A DNA stretch of 64,000 bases, from NCBI RefSeq assembly GCF_000422685.1, contig NZ_AUGN01000009.1, positions 124,001 through 188,000 on the forward strand, written 5' to 3'. This DNA comes from Flavobacterium gelidilacus DSM 15343. GTDB lineage: Bacteria > Bacteroidota > Bacteroidia > Flavobacteriales > Flavobacteriaceae. The translations under genes were made by a program, and so were the position numbers. Shown here piece by piece: positions 17,890 to 26,030 of this stretch (position 1 is the first letter of the stretch; each line of letters opens with the position of its first letter). Below the pieces are notes generated by a model. It was not told where the DNA came from, did not search any database, and saw only the letters and a program-made list of their open reading frames with translations.

Positions 17890-18519
17890 ATGTTTACAAT
17901 TCGAAAAAGCTTTTTTCTTTTAATTCTACTTGCTTCCTTCTTTAGTTTTTCACAAGACCAAGAAGCAACAATCTTTTTTAAAGATGGTGATTCTATTCAA
18001 GGATTTGCAATGATTAAAAATGAAAAAATAAAATTCAGAATTTCTTTGGATGACAAACCTGATACTTGGGATTCTGAAAGTGTTTCCAAAGTTGAATTTT
18101 ATGGATTCAATATTAAAAAAACATTCGAATATGTAAAATTAAGTAAGCATGATAAAAAACCAAAGCTTCTTGAAGTTTTAATCAAAGATAAAGTGTCTTT
18201 ATATTTAGAAACTATTTATACATATTCAACTGGTTCAAATTCAGGTCGTGGAATATTACCCTATTATGGAAGTGGTGGCATAACAAAGAAAGTTAGTGAA
18301 GAAAATCATTATGTAAAACGAACCACAGATGAATTTCCAACTTGTATCAACTGCTATGTTTTAGGAAGTTGGAAAAAGAAAGCATTAGAGTATTTTATGG
18401 ATTGTCCTGGTTTAATCAAAAAGATTAATAATCATGAATTAAGAGAAATTCATTTAGTAGATATCGTCTATTTTTATAACGATTATTGTGTTGATGAAGA
18501 AGAAATTTTAGAAGATTAA
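17890..18519 (+). CDS. Secreted protein of unknown function
   Basis: The 209-residue protein starts with a clear signal peptide (SFFLLILLASFFSFSQ). The mature part opens with EATIFFKDGDSIQGFAMIK, a short beta-rich motif seen in several flavobacterial secreted proteins, and has a Gly/Ser-rich middle (GSNSGRGILPYYGSGG). Four Cys residues (CINC, DCPG, DYC) could form disulfides. A TATTTTTG -7 element at 17864-17871 precedes it by 18 bases, so it may have its own promoter. No family can be named. Confidence 0.75.
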   Translation: MFTIRKSFFLLILLASFFSFSQDQEATIFFKDGDSIQGFAMIKNEKIKFRISLDDKPDTWDSESVSKVEFYGFNIKKTFEYVKLSKHDKKPKLLEVLIKDKVSLYLETIYTYSTGSNSGRGILPYYGSGGITKKVSEENHYVKRTTDEFPTCINCYVLGSWKKKALEYFMDCPGLIKKINNHELREIHLVDIVYFYNDYCVDEEEILED

Positions 18520-18559
18520 AATTGATTTTTGAACTTGAAATTGTCATTGACATTTACCC

Positions 18560-18567
18560 TATCTTTG
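18560..18567 (+). promoter_or_regulatory. Promoter -7 element before dus
   Basis: TATCTTTG fits TAnnTTTG. A TTG lies at 18535-18537 (22-base spacer), with an alternative at 18541-18543 (16-base spacer). The ATG follows 16 bases later. Confidence 0.55.
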
Positions 18568-18583
18568 CCATTCAATTTAGAAC

Positions 18584-19531
18584 ATGAGTCCTACCCTACT
18601 TTCATCACCTTTACAAGGTTTTACCGATTTCCGATTTAGAAATGCTTTTCACAAATATTTTGGCGGCATTGCTACTTTTTATGCTCCATATATTCGTTTA
18701 GACGGAAAATTAGTTATTAAAAATTCGTATCAACGTGATTTGCAATTGGAACATAACGATACTTTAGAATTGATTCCACAAGTGATGACTAATGACGCGG
18801 ATGAGTTTTTGTTTGTCGTAAAATACATTCAAGAATTGGGTTACAAAGAACTGAATTGGAATTTAGGTTGTCCTTATCCAATGGTAACCAAAAAAGGAAT
18901 GGGTTCTGGTTTAATTTGTGAACCGATGAAAATTGACCATATTCTAAATCGCGTCCATAATGAAACTGATGTAATTGTTTCTATGAAAATGCGAATGGGT
19001 TACGAAAATCCAGAAGAAATTTTAGATGTTTTTCCGATTTTGGATAAATATCCTTTGAAAAATATTGCTATTCATGCTAGAATTGGCAAACAATTGTATA
19101 AAGGTGGTGTCAATTTAGAAGCTTTTCAACGTTGCACCGAAAACACCAAACACAAATTGTATTATAATGGTGATATTACTTCTGTAGCCAAGTTTAAAGA
19201 AATGCAAGAGCTTTTTCCAAGTATTGATCATTTTATGATTGGTCGTGGTTTAATTGCTGATCCTTTTTTGCCAAGCATGATTAAAAACAACACTACAGAT
19301 TACCCAAAAGATAGATGGAAAATTTTTAACGAATTCCACGATACGATTTACCAAGAATACGATGCAGCTCTTTCTGGACCAACACCCATTAAAATGAAAA
19401 TGTTAGGTTTTTGGGAGTACTTTTCTACTTCGTTTTCCAACCCTCAAAAGACTTTTAAAAAGATTAAAAAAGCCCAAAGTCCAAGAGCTTACCAAGAAGC
19501 TGTGAAAGAGATTTTTAATAGTGAGAAGTAG
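18584..19531 (+). CDS. tRNA-dihydrouridine synthase
   Basis: Flavoenzyme that reduces uridines in tRNA to dihydrouridine. The 315-residue protein has SSPLQGFTDFRFR at the start (FMN phosphate region), the catalytic Cys96 in NWNLGCPYPMVTKKGMGSGL, SMKMRMG (FMN-binding Lys), HARIGKQLYKG and the C-terminal GRGLIADPFL. The wording is closer to DusC-like than DusB-like proteins, but the target uridine cannot be stated. Confidence 0.92.
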   Translation: MSPTLLSSPLQGFTDFRFRNAFHKYFGGIATFYAPYIRLDGKLVIKNSYQRDLQLEHNDTLELIPQVMTNDADEFLFVVKYIQELGYKELNWNLGCPYPMVTKKGMGSGLICEPMKIDHILNRVHNETDVIVSMKMRMGYENPEEILDVFPILDKYPLKNIAIHARIGKQLYKGGVNLEAFQRCTENTKHKLYYNGDITSVAKFKEMQELFPSIDHFMIGRGLIADPFLPSMIKNNTTDYPKDRWKIFNEFHDTIYQEYDAALSGPTPIKMKMLGFWEYFSTSFSNPQKTFKKIKKAQSPRAYQEAVKEIFNSEK

Positions 19532-19625
19532 TTTGTGAGGTTTTTATTAGGGTTTAGTTATTTTTGTTATATTTGAAAATTATGATAAGAAATGATTTTT
19601 GTAAATAATTCAAGAGATAATAAAA

Positions 19626-20009
19626 ATGGAAAAAATAAATAAAGAAATAATTTTAAAAGCAATTCAAGAATCTGATTATATATTATTTTCAAGTCATAAT
19701 AAACTATGCCTTCCAATTATTAAAAGAATTTACAAAAAAATGAACAATGGAATTAAGTTTGATGACATAAAAGTTTGTGATACATTAATTATTGACGGTC
19801 ACCACAGATATATAAGTTCATTATTGTCTAAAATGAAACTACAAGAAACTAAATCTTCAAAAACAAGTGCTACAAATCAATATGATTGGTCTATTGTTGA
19901 ATTTGTTGAAGAAGAATGGGACACAGAAGATAAAATACTACGTTTGAATGAATTAGATGCACTCTATAACAACATTTCTTTAGAACAAGTAATTGAAATA
20001 ACAAAATAA
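19626..20009 (+). CDS. Small ParB-like-domain protein
   Basis: The 127-residue protein is not a known named family to me, but KVCDTLIIDGHHRYISSLLSK (about 56-76) matches the core of ParB/Srx N-terminal domains, where an IIDGHHR-type motif binds nucleotide. A -7 element TATATTTG lies at 19568-19575. The next gene, a HAD-domain protein, starts 18 bases downstream on the same strand, so the pair probably works together. The C-terminal half is acidic (FVEEEWDTEDKILRLNELD). No signal peptide. Confidence 0.7.
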   Translation: MEKINKEIILKAIQESDYILFSSHNKLCLPIIKRIYKKMNNGIKFDDIKVCDTLIIDGHHRYISSLLSKMKLQETKSSKTSATNQYDWSIVEFVEEEWDTEDKILRLNELDALYNNISLEQVIEITK

Positions 20010-20015
20010 ATTTAG

Positions 20016-20023
20016 TATTTTTG
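20016..20023 (+). promoter_or_regulatory. TAnnTTTG element four bases from a start codon
   Basis: TATTTTTG at 20016-20023 is separated from the ATG at 20028 by only CAAT. If it works as a -7 element, transcription would begin at or near the A of the start codon, giving a leaderless mRNA for the HAD gene. Confidence 0.45.
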
Positions 20024-20027
20024 CAAT

Positions 20028-20501
20028 ATGTTATTATATTTAGACATAGATGGTGTTATGGTTCCTGCAAATTCTTGGAGAAAACCAGAAATTTTAGAAG
20101 ATGGTTTTCCAGAATTTAGTTTAAATGCAGTTAAATCGCTTGATAGAATCATTTCTACATCAAGTGCAGATATTGTTTTGACTACTTCTCATAAATATAA
20201 GTACACTTTAAAAGAATGGAATAAAATTTTTAATAGAAGAAATATAAAAGTTAATAAAATTACGAGACTTCCTAAAAATGTTAATCACTTAAATAGAAAA
20301 GAAGAACTTTTAAATTGGTTTAATCCAAAAAGAATTAACGAAGAATTTATCATTATTGATGATGACAAATCTTTAAATGGATTACCTGATTATTTAAAAA
20401 ATAAATTAATCCAAACTAGTGGTTCAGTTGGTTTAACAGATTATTTGGCAGAAGAAGCTTTGGATATTATTAATAATTTAGAATACAAATTAGTGAAATA
20501 A
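20028..20501 (+). CDS. HAD-fold protein (Swiss-Army-Knife RNA repair type)
   Basis: The 157-residue protein starts MLLYLDIDGVMVP, with Asp6 and Asp8 forming the HAD nucleophile motif DxD right at the N-terminus, so the start is fixed. The later motifs are LTTSHKYK (motif II position, Thr/Ser) and FIIIDDDKSL (motif IV acids). The layout fits the short HAD domain of the Swiss-Army-Knife RNA-repair group rather than sugar phosphatases. It is paired with an upstream ParB-like gene. Enzymatic substrate unknown. Confidence 0.75.
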   Translation: MLLYLDIDGVMVPANSWRKPEILEDGFPEFSLNAVKSLDRIISTSSADIVLTTSHKYKYTLKEWNKIFNRRNIKVNKITRLPKNVNHLNRKEELLNWFNPKRINEEFIIIDDDKSLNGLPDYLKNKLIQTSGSVGLTDYLAEEALDIINNLEYKLVK

Positions 20502-20540
20502 AAATATCTCTTTAGAATTATACTAAAGGGATATATTTTT
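20501..20540. terminator. Terminator between convergent HAD gene and yaaA
   Basis: ATATCTCTTTAG (20504-20515) pairs with CTAAAGGGATAT (20523-20534) with one wobble, flanked by A and T runs on the two sides, so it could serve both strands. Confidence 0.65.
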
Positions 20541-20573
20541 ATAGAACATATTCTATAATACTACCAAAAAAAC

Positions 20574-21332
20574 CTACCTAGTAAAAACCAAAATATTTCC
20601 TTTACTCAAATTTGCATCAAAAGCGTAACCTTCGTAATTGAATCCTTTTAAATCTTCGATGGTTTCTGCATTTTTATCTATGATGTAACGCACCATTAAA
20701 CCCCTTGCTTTTTTGGCAAAGAAACTAATCATTTTTAGTTTTCCGTCTTTGTAATCTTTAAATTCTGGAGTTATTACAGTTGCTTTTAAGGTTTTTGTGT
20801 CCACTGCACTAAAATATTCGTTACTCGCTAAATTCAGGAATAATTCGTCGTCTTTTAGTTCTTCATTTAAGGTTTTAGTAATCGTTTTTTTCCAGAATTC
20901 GTATAAATTCTTTTTGGTTCCAATTTTTATCGAAGTTCCCATTTCTAAACGATAGGCTTGCATCAAGTCCAAAGGCTTCAACAAACCGTACAAACCTGAA
21001 AGAATTCGCAGTTTATCTTGCAAATCATCCATTTTCTCAGCTGGAATTGTATAGGCATCCAAACCTGTGTAAACATCACCATCGAAAGCAAAAATAGCTG
21101 GTCGAGCATTTTCTGGTGTAAAAGGCGTTTCCCAAACTTGGTTTCGATCCCAATTCAAATCGGCTAACTTTTCAGAAATAGACATTAAATCCATTAGCTG
21201 TTTTGGCTTTTGCTTTTTTAATGTTTTTTGAATGGTCTTGGATTCCTTTAAAAATTCAGGTTCAGTATGCTTTTTTGTTGGCAATTCACTTTCAAAATTT
21301 AAGGATTTGGCTGGTGATATAACGATTTTCAT
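20574..21332 (-). CDS. yaaA: Peroxide stress protein YaaA
   Basis: The 252-residue protein begins [18 protein letters not shown], the signature of the YaaA/DUF328 family, and has [43 protein letters not shown] and YFSAV blocks. In E. coli YaaA lowers free iron and DNA damage during hydrogen peroxide stress. Its 5' leader contains a 7-bp hairpin (21339-21356). A TAAATTTG element is on the minus strand at 21384-21391. OxyR and Dps are in the same window but not adjacent. Confidence 0.93.
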   Translation of the reverse strand: MKIVISPAKSLNFESELPTKKHTEPEFLKESKTIQKTLKKQKPKQLMDLMSISEKLADLNWDRNQVWETPFTPENARPAIFAFDGDVYTGLDAYTIPAEKMDDLQDKLRILSGLYGLLKPLDLMQAYRLEMGTSIKIGTKKNLYEFWKKTITKTLNEELKDDELFLNLASNEYFSAVDTKTLKATVITPEFKDYKDGKLKMISFFAKKARGLMVRYIIDKNAETIEDLKGFNYEGYAFDANLSKGNILVFTR

Positions 21333-21472
21333 ATATATTTTCCGAAAAATCGGAAATCTTTTAATGGTTAAACTTTAGTTTTTCAAATTTACTAATTAGT
21401 TTTATAAAATCATATACGATAAAATGGTTTGTAGCGATTTAGGTATAAGAGAAATTTATTGGATTTTGTTAC

Positions 21473-21565
21473 ACAGAGTTTCGCAAAGTTTTTACAGAGT
21501 TGCACAAAGTTTATTTTCTTTGAGTATCTCTTTGCAATATTCTTTATGTATCTCTGTGAAATAAT
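21473..21565. repeat. CGCAAAG-type intergenic repeat patch
   Basis: The gap between yaaA and the LETM1-like gene carries repeated words: CACAGAGTTTCGCAAAG, ACAGAGTTGCACAAAG, and in reverse CTTTGCAATATTC and ATCTCTGTG. The outer CACAGAG and CTCTGTG are inverted repeats. Similar CGCAAAG words occur at 11285-11327, 39003-39040 and 45393-45430. Confidence 0.55.
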
Positions 21566-21591
21566 AGTACATTTGCATTTTACAAAACATC

Positions 21592-22770
21592 ATGATTAAC
21601 CCATCAGCAAACGGTTGGATAAAGAAGTTTTTCTCAGAAAACAAATCGAATTATAAAGAGTATAATAACGATTTGTTGGCTTTTTATCATGATGTAAGAA
21701 CTTCTGGTTTTATTTATGGTTACGTAATTCGGGTTAATTTAATCAAACAACTCGATACAAAGTTACTTTCTAGTGATGAAATTACTAAAATTGCTTTATT
21801 AAATTCACTTTTTTCTGTTTTTAAGTTGGTTACAAAAACGGAAGATGAAAAAGTTTTTAATGAAAAAGCAATTGAATTTTATACGTTTTTATACCAAAAA
21901 GGAAATTCTTTGTTTTCTAAATCAAAACCAAATTTAGAAGAATGTATTGCTACTAGAATTCAAACTAATGAGAATGTTTTTGCTAAAAACTTTTCGCATA
22001 TTATTACAAATGCTTTGTTGTTTATGGATATTTTGGCTTTCCAAAAATATTTAGAAACCTTTGATAATCCTTTAAATTATTTAAAAAAGTTAGAAGAAAG
22101 TACTATTGTTTTGGTTTCAAATGCATTATCTGTAAAGGAAAATCCATCACAATACGACAACCTTTTGGTTAAGCTATTTGAAAATTCAGTACGTTATACT
22201 AAATTCTATAGAAAACAAGTAGAAGTTGCTGATTTAGAACAATTTGAAAAATTCGATTCTATTATCGAAAAACTCTATTTATTGGATTTAGCGACTATGG
22301 CTATGTGGAGTGATGATGAATTAAGTATTATAGAAAAAGATTATTTACATAAGTTTTGTTCTGAATTGCATATTGAAGAAAATGAATATGTTATTAGTTT
22401 AAATAATATTGATACTTACATCAAACAATATCGAAATGAAATTCCGTATTTTAATTATTCGAATCCAGTTAAGCATTTTTATGAACAGTCAAATAAAACA
22501 GTTACTAAATTAATTACCCGAAACGGAAAACGTTTAACTAAAGAATTAAAGGAAAGTAAAGAATTAGTGAGACTTTTAGCTAAATCTGCAACAACCGATT
22601 TAGATAAAGAAGAAAAAAAGAAAGTAAAAAAACAGTTATTAGATATTTGTAAAACAATACCTTCGTTAACTATCTTTTTACTTCCTGGTGGAGGTTTACT
22701 TTTACCTATTTTGATAAAATATATTCCTCAATTATTGCCTTCTGCTTTTAATGAAAATTTAGAAGAGTAA
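21592..22770 (+). CDS. LETM1-related protein
   Basis: The 392-residue protein ends with a LETM1-like segment: KKVKKQLLDICKTIPSL followed by a hydrophobic TIFLLPGGGLLLPILIKYIP, the membrane-insertion motif of mitochondrial LETM1 proteins. The first 300 residues are mostly helical and have no recognisable catalytic motif. Flavobacterial relatives have been labelled LETM1-related biofilm-associated proteins. Mitochondrial LETM1 is involved in cation/proton exchange; whether that applies here is unknown. Confidence 0.78.
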   Translation: MINPSANGWIKKFFSENKSNYKEYNNDLLAFYHDVRTSGFIYGYVIRVNLIKQLDTKLLSSDEITKIALLNSLFSVFKLVTKTEDEKVFNEKAIEFYTFLYQKGNSLFSKSKPNLEECIATRIQTNENVFAKNFSHIITNALLFMDILAFQKYLETFDNPLNYLKKLEESTIVLVSNALSVKENPSQYDNLLVKLFENSVRYTKFYRKQVEVADLEQFEKFDSIIEKLYLLDLATMAMWSDDELSIIEKDYLHKFCSELHIEENEYVISLNNIDTYIKQYRNEIPYFNYSNPVKHFYEQSNKTVTKLITRNGKRLTKELKESKELVRLLAKSATTDLDKEEKKKVKKQLLDICKTIPSLTIFLLPGGGLLLPILIKYIPQLLPSAFNENLEE

Positions 22771-22773
22771 TCT

Positions 22774-23409
22774 TTAAAATTTTAACTTATAGACAGTATC
22801 TAAATCTTTGTCACAACTAAAATTTACCCCTAAATCAGTTATATAACCTGAATTTAAACCATACACCCAACCGTGAATACTTAATTTCTGTCCGTTTTTC
22901 CAAGCTGATTGTACAATTGATGTCTTAGCTAAATCAAAAACTTGTTCTTTTACATTTATTTCTACAAACTTATTAAAGCGCTCTTTTTCATCTATAATCG
23001 CATCTAACTCTTGATGATGAAAACGATAAACGTCTTTTATATGTCTAATCCAATTGTCTATTACACCTATAGAATCATTACCCATTGCAGCTTTAACACC
23101 ACCACAACCATAATGACCACATACAATTACATGTTGTACTTTTAGAGCATTTACAGCATAATCTAAAACACTTAACATGTTCATATCTGTATGAACTACC
23201 ATATTTGCAATATTTCTGTGTACAAAAACTTCACCTGGTTCTGCTCCAATAATTTCATTTGCCGGAACACGACTATCTGAACATCCAATCCATAATAAGG
23301 GTGGTTGTTGTCCTTCTGCTAAATTGTTAAAAAACTCTGGGCTTACTTTTGTTTTTTCTTCAACCCATTTTTTATTGTTCTCTATTATTTTTTTATAAAA
23401 CTCACTCAT
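22774..23409 (-). CDS. Beta-class carbonic anhydrase
   Basis: Zinc enzyme interconverting CO2 and bicarbonate in the cytoplasm. The 211-residue protein has zinc ligands Cys43, His99 and Cys102 (IGCSDSRVPA and VCGHYGCGGVKAAMG) plus the Asp45-Arg47 dyad. It lies 12 bases downstream of a SulP transporter on the same strand, an arrangement that suggests the two cooperate in bicarbonate supply. Confidence 0.95.
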   Translation of the reverse strand: MSEFYKKIIENNKKWVEEKTKVSPEFFNNLAEGQQPPLLWIGCSDSRVPANEIIGAEPGEVFVHRNIANMVVHTDMNMLSVLDYAVNALKVQHVIVCGHYGCGGVKAAMGNDSIGVIDNWIRHIKDVYRFHHQELDAIIDEKERFNKFVEINVKEQVFDLAKTSIVQSAWKNGQKLSIHGWVYGLNSGYITDLGVNFSCDKDLDTVYKLKF

Positions 23410-23421
23410 GATGATATACTT

Positions 23422-24999
23422 TTAATTTGATTCTTTTTTTAATTTGAAAAACTCAATAAAGCTTGTTGGATTATCAACTGTACCTCTTTCTGACTTTAAA
23501 TGTACAAATATGTTTTTATTTTTAGCCTGAATAACAAAGTCTTCTAATATTTCTACAATGTCATAATCCAAATAAGTTGTTTTTCTTATATCTAATTCTA
23601 ATCTTGAATTTTCAGGTAAACTGAATAGTTCTTTCTGAATGGCAGCTTTATTTAAAAAGGAAATTTCTTCAGCGAAAGTCATTTCAACTACATTTGAATT
23701 CTCTGTTTCTTTCTTATGTAAAAATACGGAATTTTGATAATTTTTTATCAAAACAACTGCAAATCCGATGGCTAAACCTGTAAAGATTCCATATAATAAA
23801 TTCGTAAAAACGATAATAACAACGGTTACTATAAAAGGTAAAAATTGTGTCCAACCCAAAGAAAACATTTTCTTAAATAAAGATGGTTTCGCTAATTTAA
23901 ATCCAACTACAATTAAAATTGCTGCTAGAACTGACTTTGGAATATGATTTAATATCGTAGGAATTGCCAAAACAGATACTAATAACAAAATACCATGCAA
24001 AATTGCAGACATTTTTGTTTTTGCATTTGACTGAACATTGGCAGAACTTCTAACAATTACTTGTGTTACAGGTAAACCTCCAATTAAACCTGAAGCGATG
24101 TTTCCAAATCCTTGCGCAAATAATTCTCTATTTGTAGGTGTAATATTTTTTTCTGGATCTAATTTATCGGTTGCTTCAACACTTAATAAGGTTTCTAAAC
24201 TAGCTACTAATGCTAGAGTAAAAGCAATTGTTAAAATTTCAATAGAAAAAATTTGACTAAAATCTGGAAAACTTAAAAATTCACCAAAATCACTAATACT
24301 ATTTGGCACAGGAACTTCTACAAGATGTTTTCCCTTAATAGCTAAATCTGTAATTGAACTAAAAATAATTTGTAAAATAGTACCAACTAAAACAGCAATT
24401 AATGAACCTTGAATAATTTTAAAAAATCCATGCTTTTTTGATAAAATGTTATCCCAAAAAAGAATAATAACAAGTCCTATTACACCAATAATCAATGCTC
24501 CTAATGTGATATTATCAATAATATGAGCAATGGCAGAAAATGTATTTTCACCAGAATTTTCAACGAAACTATCTGCTCCTTCTGCTTCTGTATCATAACC
24601 AAAAAAGTGAGGTATTTGTTTTAGAATAATAATTATTCCAATTCCTGTTAGCATTCCTTTAATGACACTATTTGGAAAGTAATAACCGATTACTCCCATT
24701 TTAAGAACACCAAAAAGCAATTGAATAATTCCTGATAAAACTACAGCAGATAAAAACAATTCGAAACTACCTAACGAAGTAATTGCACTGGCAACAATTG
24801 CAGCTAAACCTGCTGCTGGTCCACTAACTCCAATTTTTGATTTACTAATAAGACCAACAACAATACCACCAATAATTCCAGCTATTAGTCCCGATAAAGG
24901 AGGTGCATCACTAGCTAAAGCAATTCCTAAACAAAGTGGAAGAGCCACGAAAAAAACTACAATACTCGCTGGAATATCGTTTCTTAAATGTTTAAACAT
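23422..24999 (-). CDS. SulP-family anion transporter with STAS domain
   Basis: The 525-residue protein begins RNDIPASIVVFFVALPLCLG, the SulP signature, has ten or more membrane segments to about residue 410 and a C-terminal STAS domain (EMTFAEEISFLNKAAIQ..LELDIRKTTYLDYDIVEIL). The cotranscribed carbonic anhydrase makes bicarbonate (BicA-like sodium/bicarbonate uptake) the best guess over sulfate, but substrate cannot be read from the sequence. No sulfate-assimilation gene is near. Confidence 0.92.
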   Translation of the reverse strand: MFKHLRNDIPASIVVFFVALPLCLGIALASDAPPLSGLIAGIIGGIVVGLISKSKIGVSGPAAGLAAIVASAITSLGSFELFLSAVVLSGIIQLLFGVLKMGVIGYYFPNSVIKGMLTGIGIIIILKQIPHFFGYDTEAEGADSFVENSGENTFSAIAHIIDNITLGALIIGVIGLVIILFWDNILSKKHGFFKIIQGSLIAVLVGTILQIIFSSITDLAIKGKHLVEVPVPNSISDFGEFLSFPDFSQIFSIEILTIAFTLALVASLETLLSVEATDKLDPEKNITPTNRELFAQGFGNIASGLIGGLPVTQVIVRSSANVQSNAKTKMSAILHGILLLVSVLAIPTILNHIPKSVLAAILIVVGFKLAKPSLFKKMFSLGWTQFLPFIVTVVIIVFTNLLYGIFTGLAIGFAVVLIKNYQNSVFLHKKETENSNVVEMTFAEEISFLNKAAIQKELFSLPENSRLELDIRKTTYLDYDIVEILEDFVIQAKNKNIFVHLKSERGTVDNPTSFIEFFKLKKESN

Positions 25000-25059
25000 A
25001 TATGAATTTTTGAATTAAATTAAATTTTATACTTCATGTTTATGAAGTTTTAGAAAAAT

Positions 25060-25347
25060 CTAAACTAATTCAGGAGGCTCAATAAAAATAGTAGGTTTAA
25101 TAGAGTTTACTTTTCTATCGTTTAAAATAGAATACTGCACTTTTTGCAACCCTTCAAAGTCTATTACTAATGGAATCGAATAAATAGTAGGTATTGATTT
25201 TATTTCGCTAAAGGCACCATGATTTTCTTCTTCACCTAAGTTAAAAAAGTAAGAAGTATCAACACTTTCGTCTATAGCAGACACAATAGTTGGTGTAGCT
25301 AGAAACAAAATAAAAATTAACAATACTATTTTTGATAAAAATTGCAT
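25060..25347 (-). CDS. Small secreted protein of unknown function
   Basis: The 95-residue protein has a signal peptide (IVLLIFILFLATPTIVSA) and a short mature part ending FIEPPELV. On the minus strand a TATATTTG element (25352-25359) ends four bases before the only possible ATG, so the mRNA may be leaderless. It stands upstream of the SulP gene with a 60-base gap holding a weak hairpin (ACTTCAT/ATGAAGT, 25031-25049). I do not recognise the family. Confidence 0.65.
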   Translation of the reverse strand: MQFLSKIVLLIFILFLATPTIVSAIDESVDTSYFFNLGEEENHGAFSEIKSIPTIYSIPLVIDFEGLQKVQYSILNDRKVNSIKPTIFIEPPELV

Positions 25348-25405
25348 ATGGCAAATATAAAATATATTTATGGTTTATAAAAATGTGTAAACCCTAAATT
25401 AAACA

Positions 25406-25440
25406 CAAAAAAAAGCCACTTTTAAAGTGGCTTTTTTTTA
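25406..25440 (-). terminator. Terminator downstream of dps
   Basis: AAGCCACTTT and AAAGTGGCTT form a tight hairpin flanked by A and T runs on both sides. It lies just below the dps stop at 25449. Confidence 0.8.
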
Positions 25441-25448
25441 CTAGCAAA

Positions 25449-25928
25449 TTACATTTCTTCTTCCATCCAAGCTTTTAACATCCAAATTGTTTTTTCTTGT
25501 TCTACTATAAAATCACTCATCATAGAATTTGTCCCTTCATCATTAATATTTCCTGATTTTTCTAAAATAACCCTTTCAATTTTCAGCAATTCAACTAATG
25601 AATCTGAAACTAAAAGCACAGCTTCTGTATCCTTTGAAATATTTTTTCCAACTTTTAATTTACTGTTTTCTATATAATCCGAAAAAGTATGCAATGGTGT
25701 TCCTCCCAAAGTTAAAACCCTCTCAGCAATCAAATCAATTTTTAATTGTGAATCATTATATAACTCTTCAAACTTAACATGTAAATCAAAAAATCTTTTT
25801 CCACGAATATTCCAATGCAATCCTCTTAAGTTTTGATAATAAATTTGAAAATTAGATAATAATGTATTCAACTCATTTGCTAATTCATCTACTTCTTTAA
25901 CTGGTAATCCTAAACTATTTACTTTCAT
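25449..25928 (-). CDS. dps: Dps-family ferritin-like protein
   Basis: Oligomeric mini-ferritin that oxidises and stores iron with hydrogen peroxide and shields DNA. The 159-residue protein shows the Dps ferroxidase segment GLHWNIRGKRFFDLHVKFEELYND (His and acidic ligands) and DLIAERVLTLGG. It is divergent from oxyR, with 102 bases between the two starts, a strong hint of OxyR control. The short N-terminus lacks the Lys-rich DNA-binding tail of E. coli Dps. Confidence 0.92.
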   Translation of the reverse strand: MKVNSLGLPVKEVDELANELNTLLSNFQIYYQNLRGLHWNIRGKRFFDLHVKFEELYNDSQLKIDLIAERVLTLGGTPLHTFSDYIENSKLKVGKNISKDTEAVLLVSDSLVELLKIERVILEKSGNINDEGTNSMMSDFIVEQEKTIWMLKAWMEEEM

Positions 25929-25990
25929 GTTTCTTACTTTTAAATTATCACTAAATTTACTAAAAATTTAACACTATTAAGTATAAGTAA

Positions 25991-26017
25991 TATCGATAGT
26001 TTTTATATTTTTATCGA
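25991..26017. promoter_or_regulatory. Inverted repeat between dps and oxyR, candidate OxyR site
   Basis: TCGATA (25993-25998) and TATCGA (26012-26017) form an inverted repeat with a 13-base centre, in the shared dps/oxyR intergenic region just upstream of oxyR. LysR-type regulators bind such interrupted dyads. The E. coli OxyR spacing (ATAG-N7-CTAT) is not clearly matched. Confidence 0.4.
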
Positions 26018-26030
26018 AAATAACTATACA

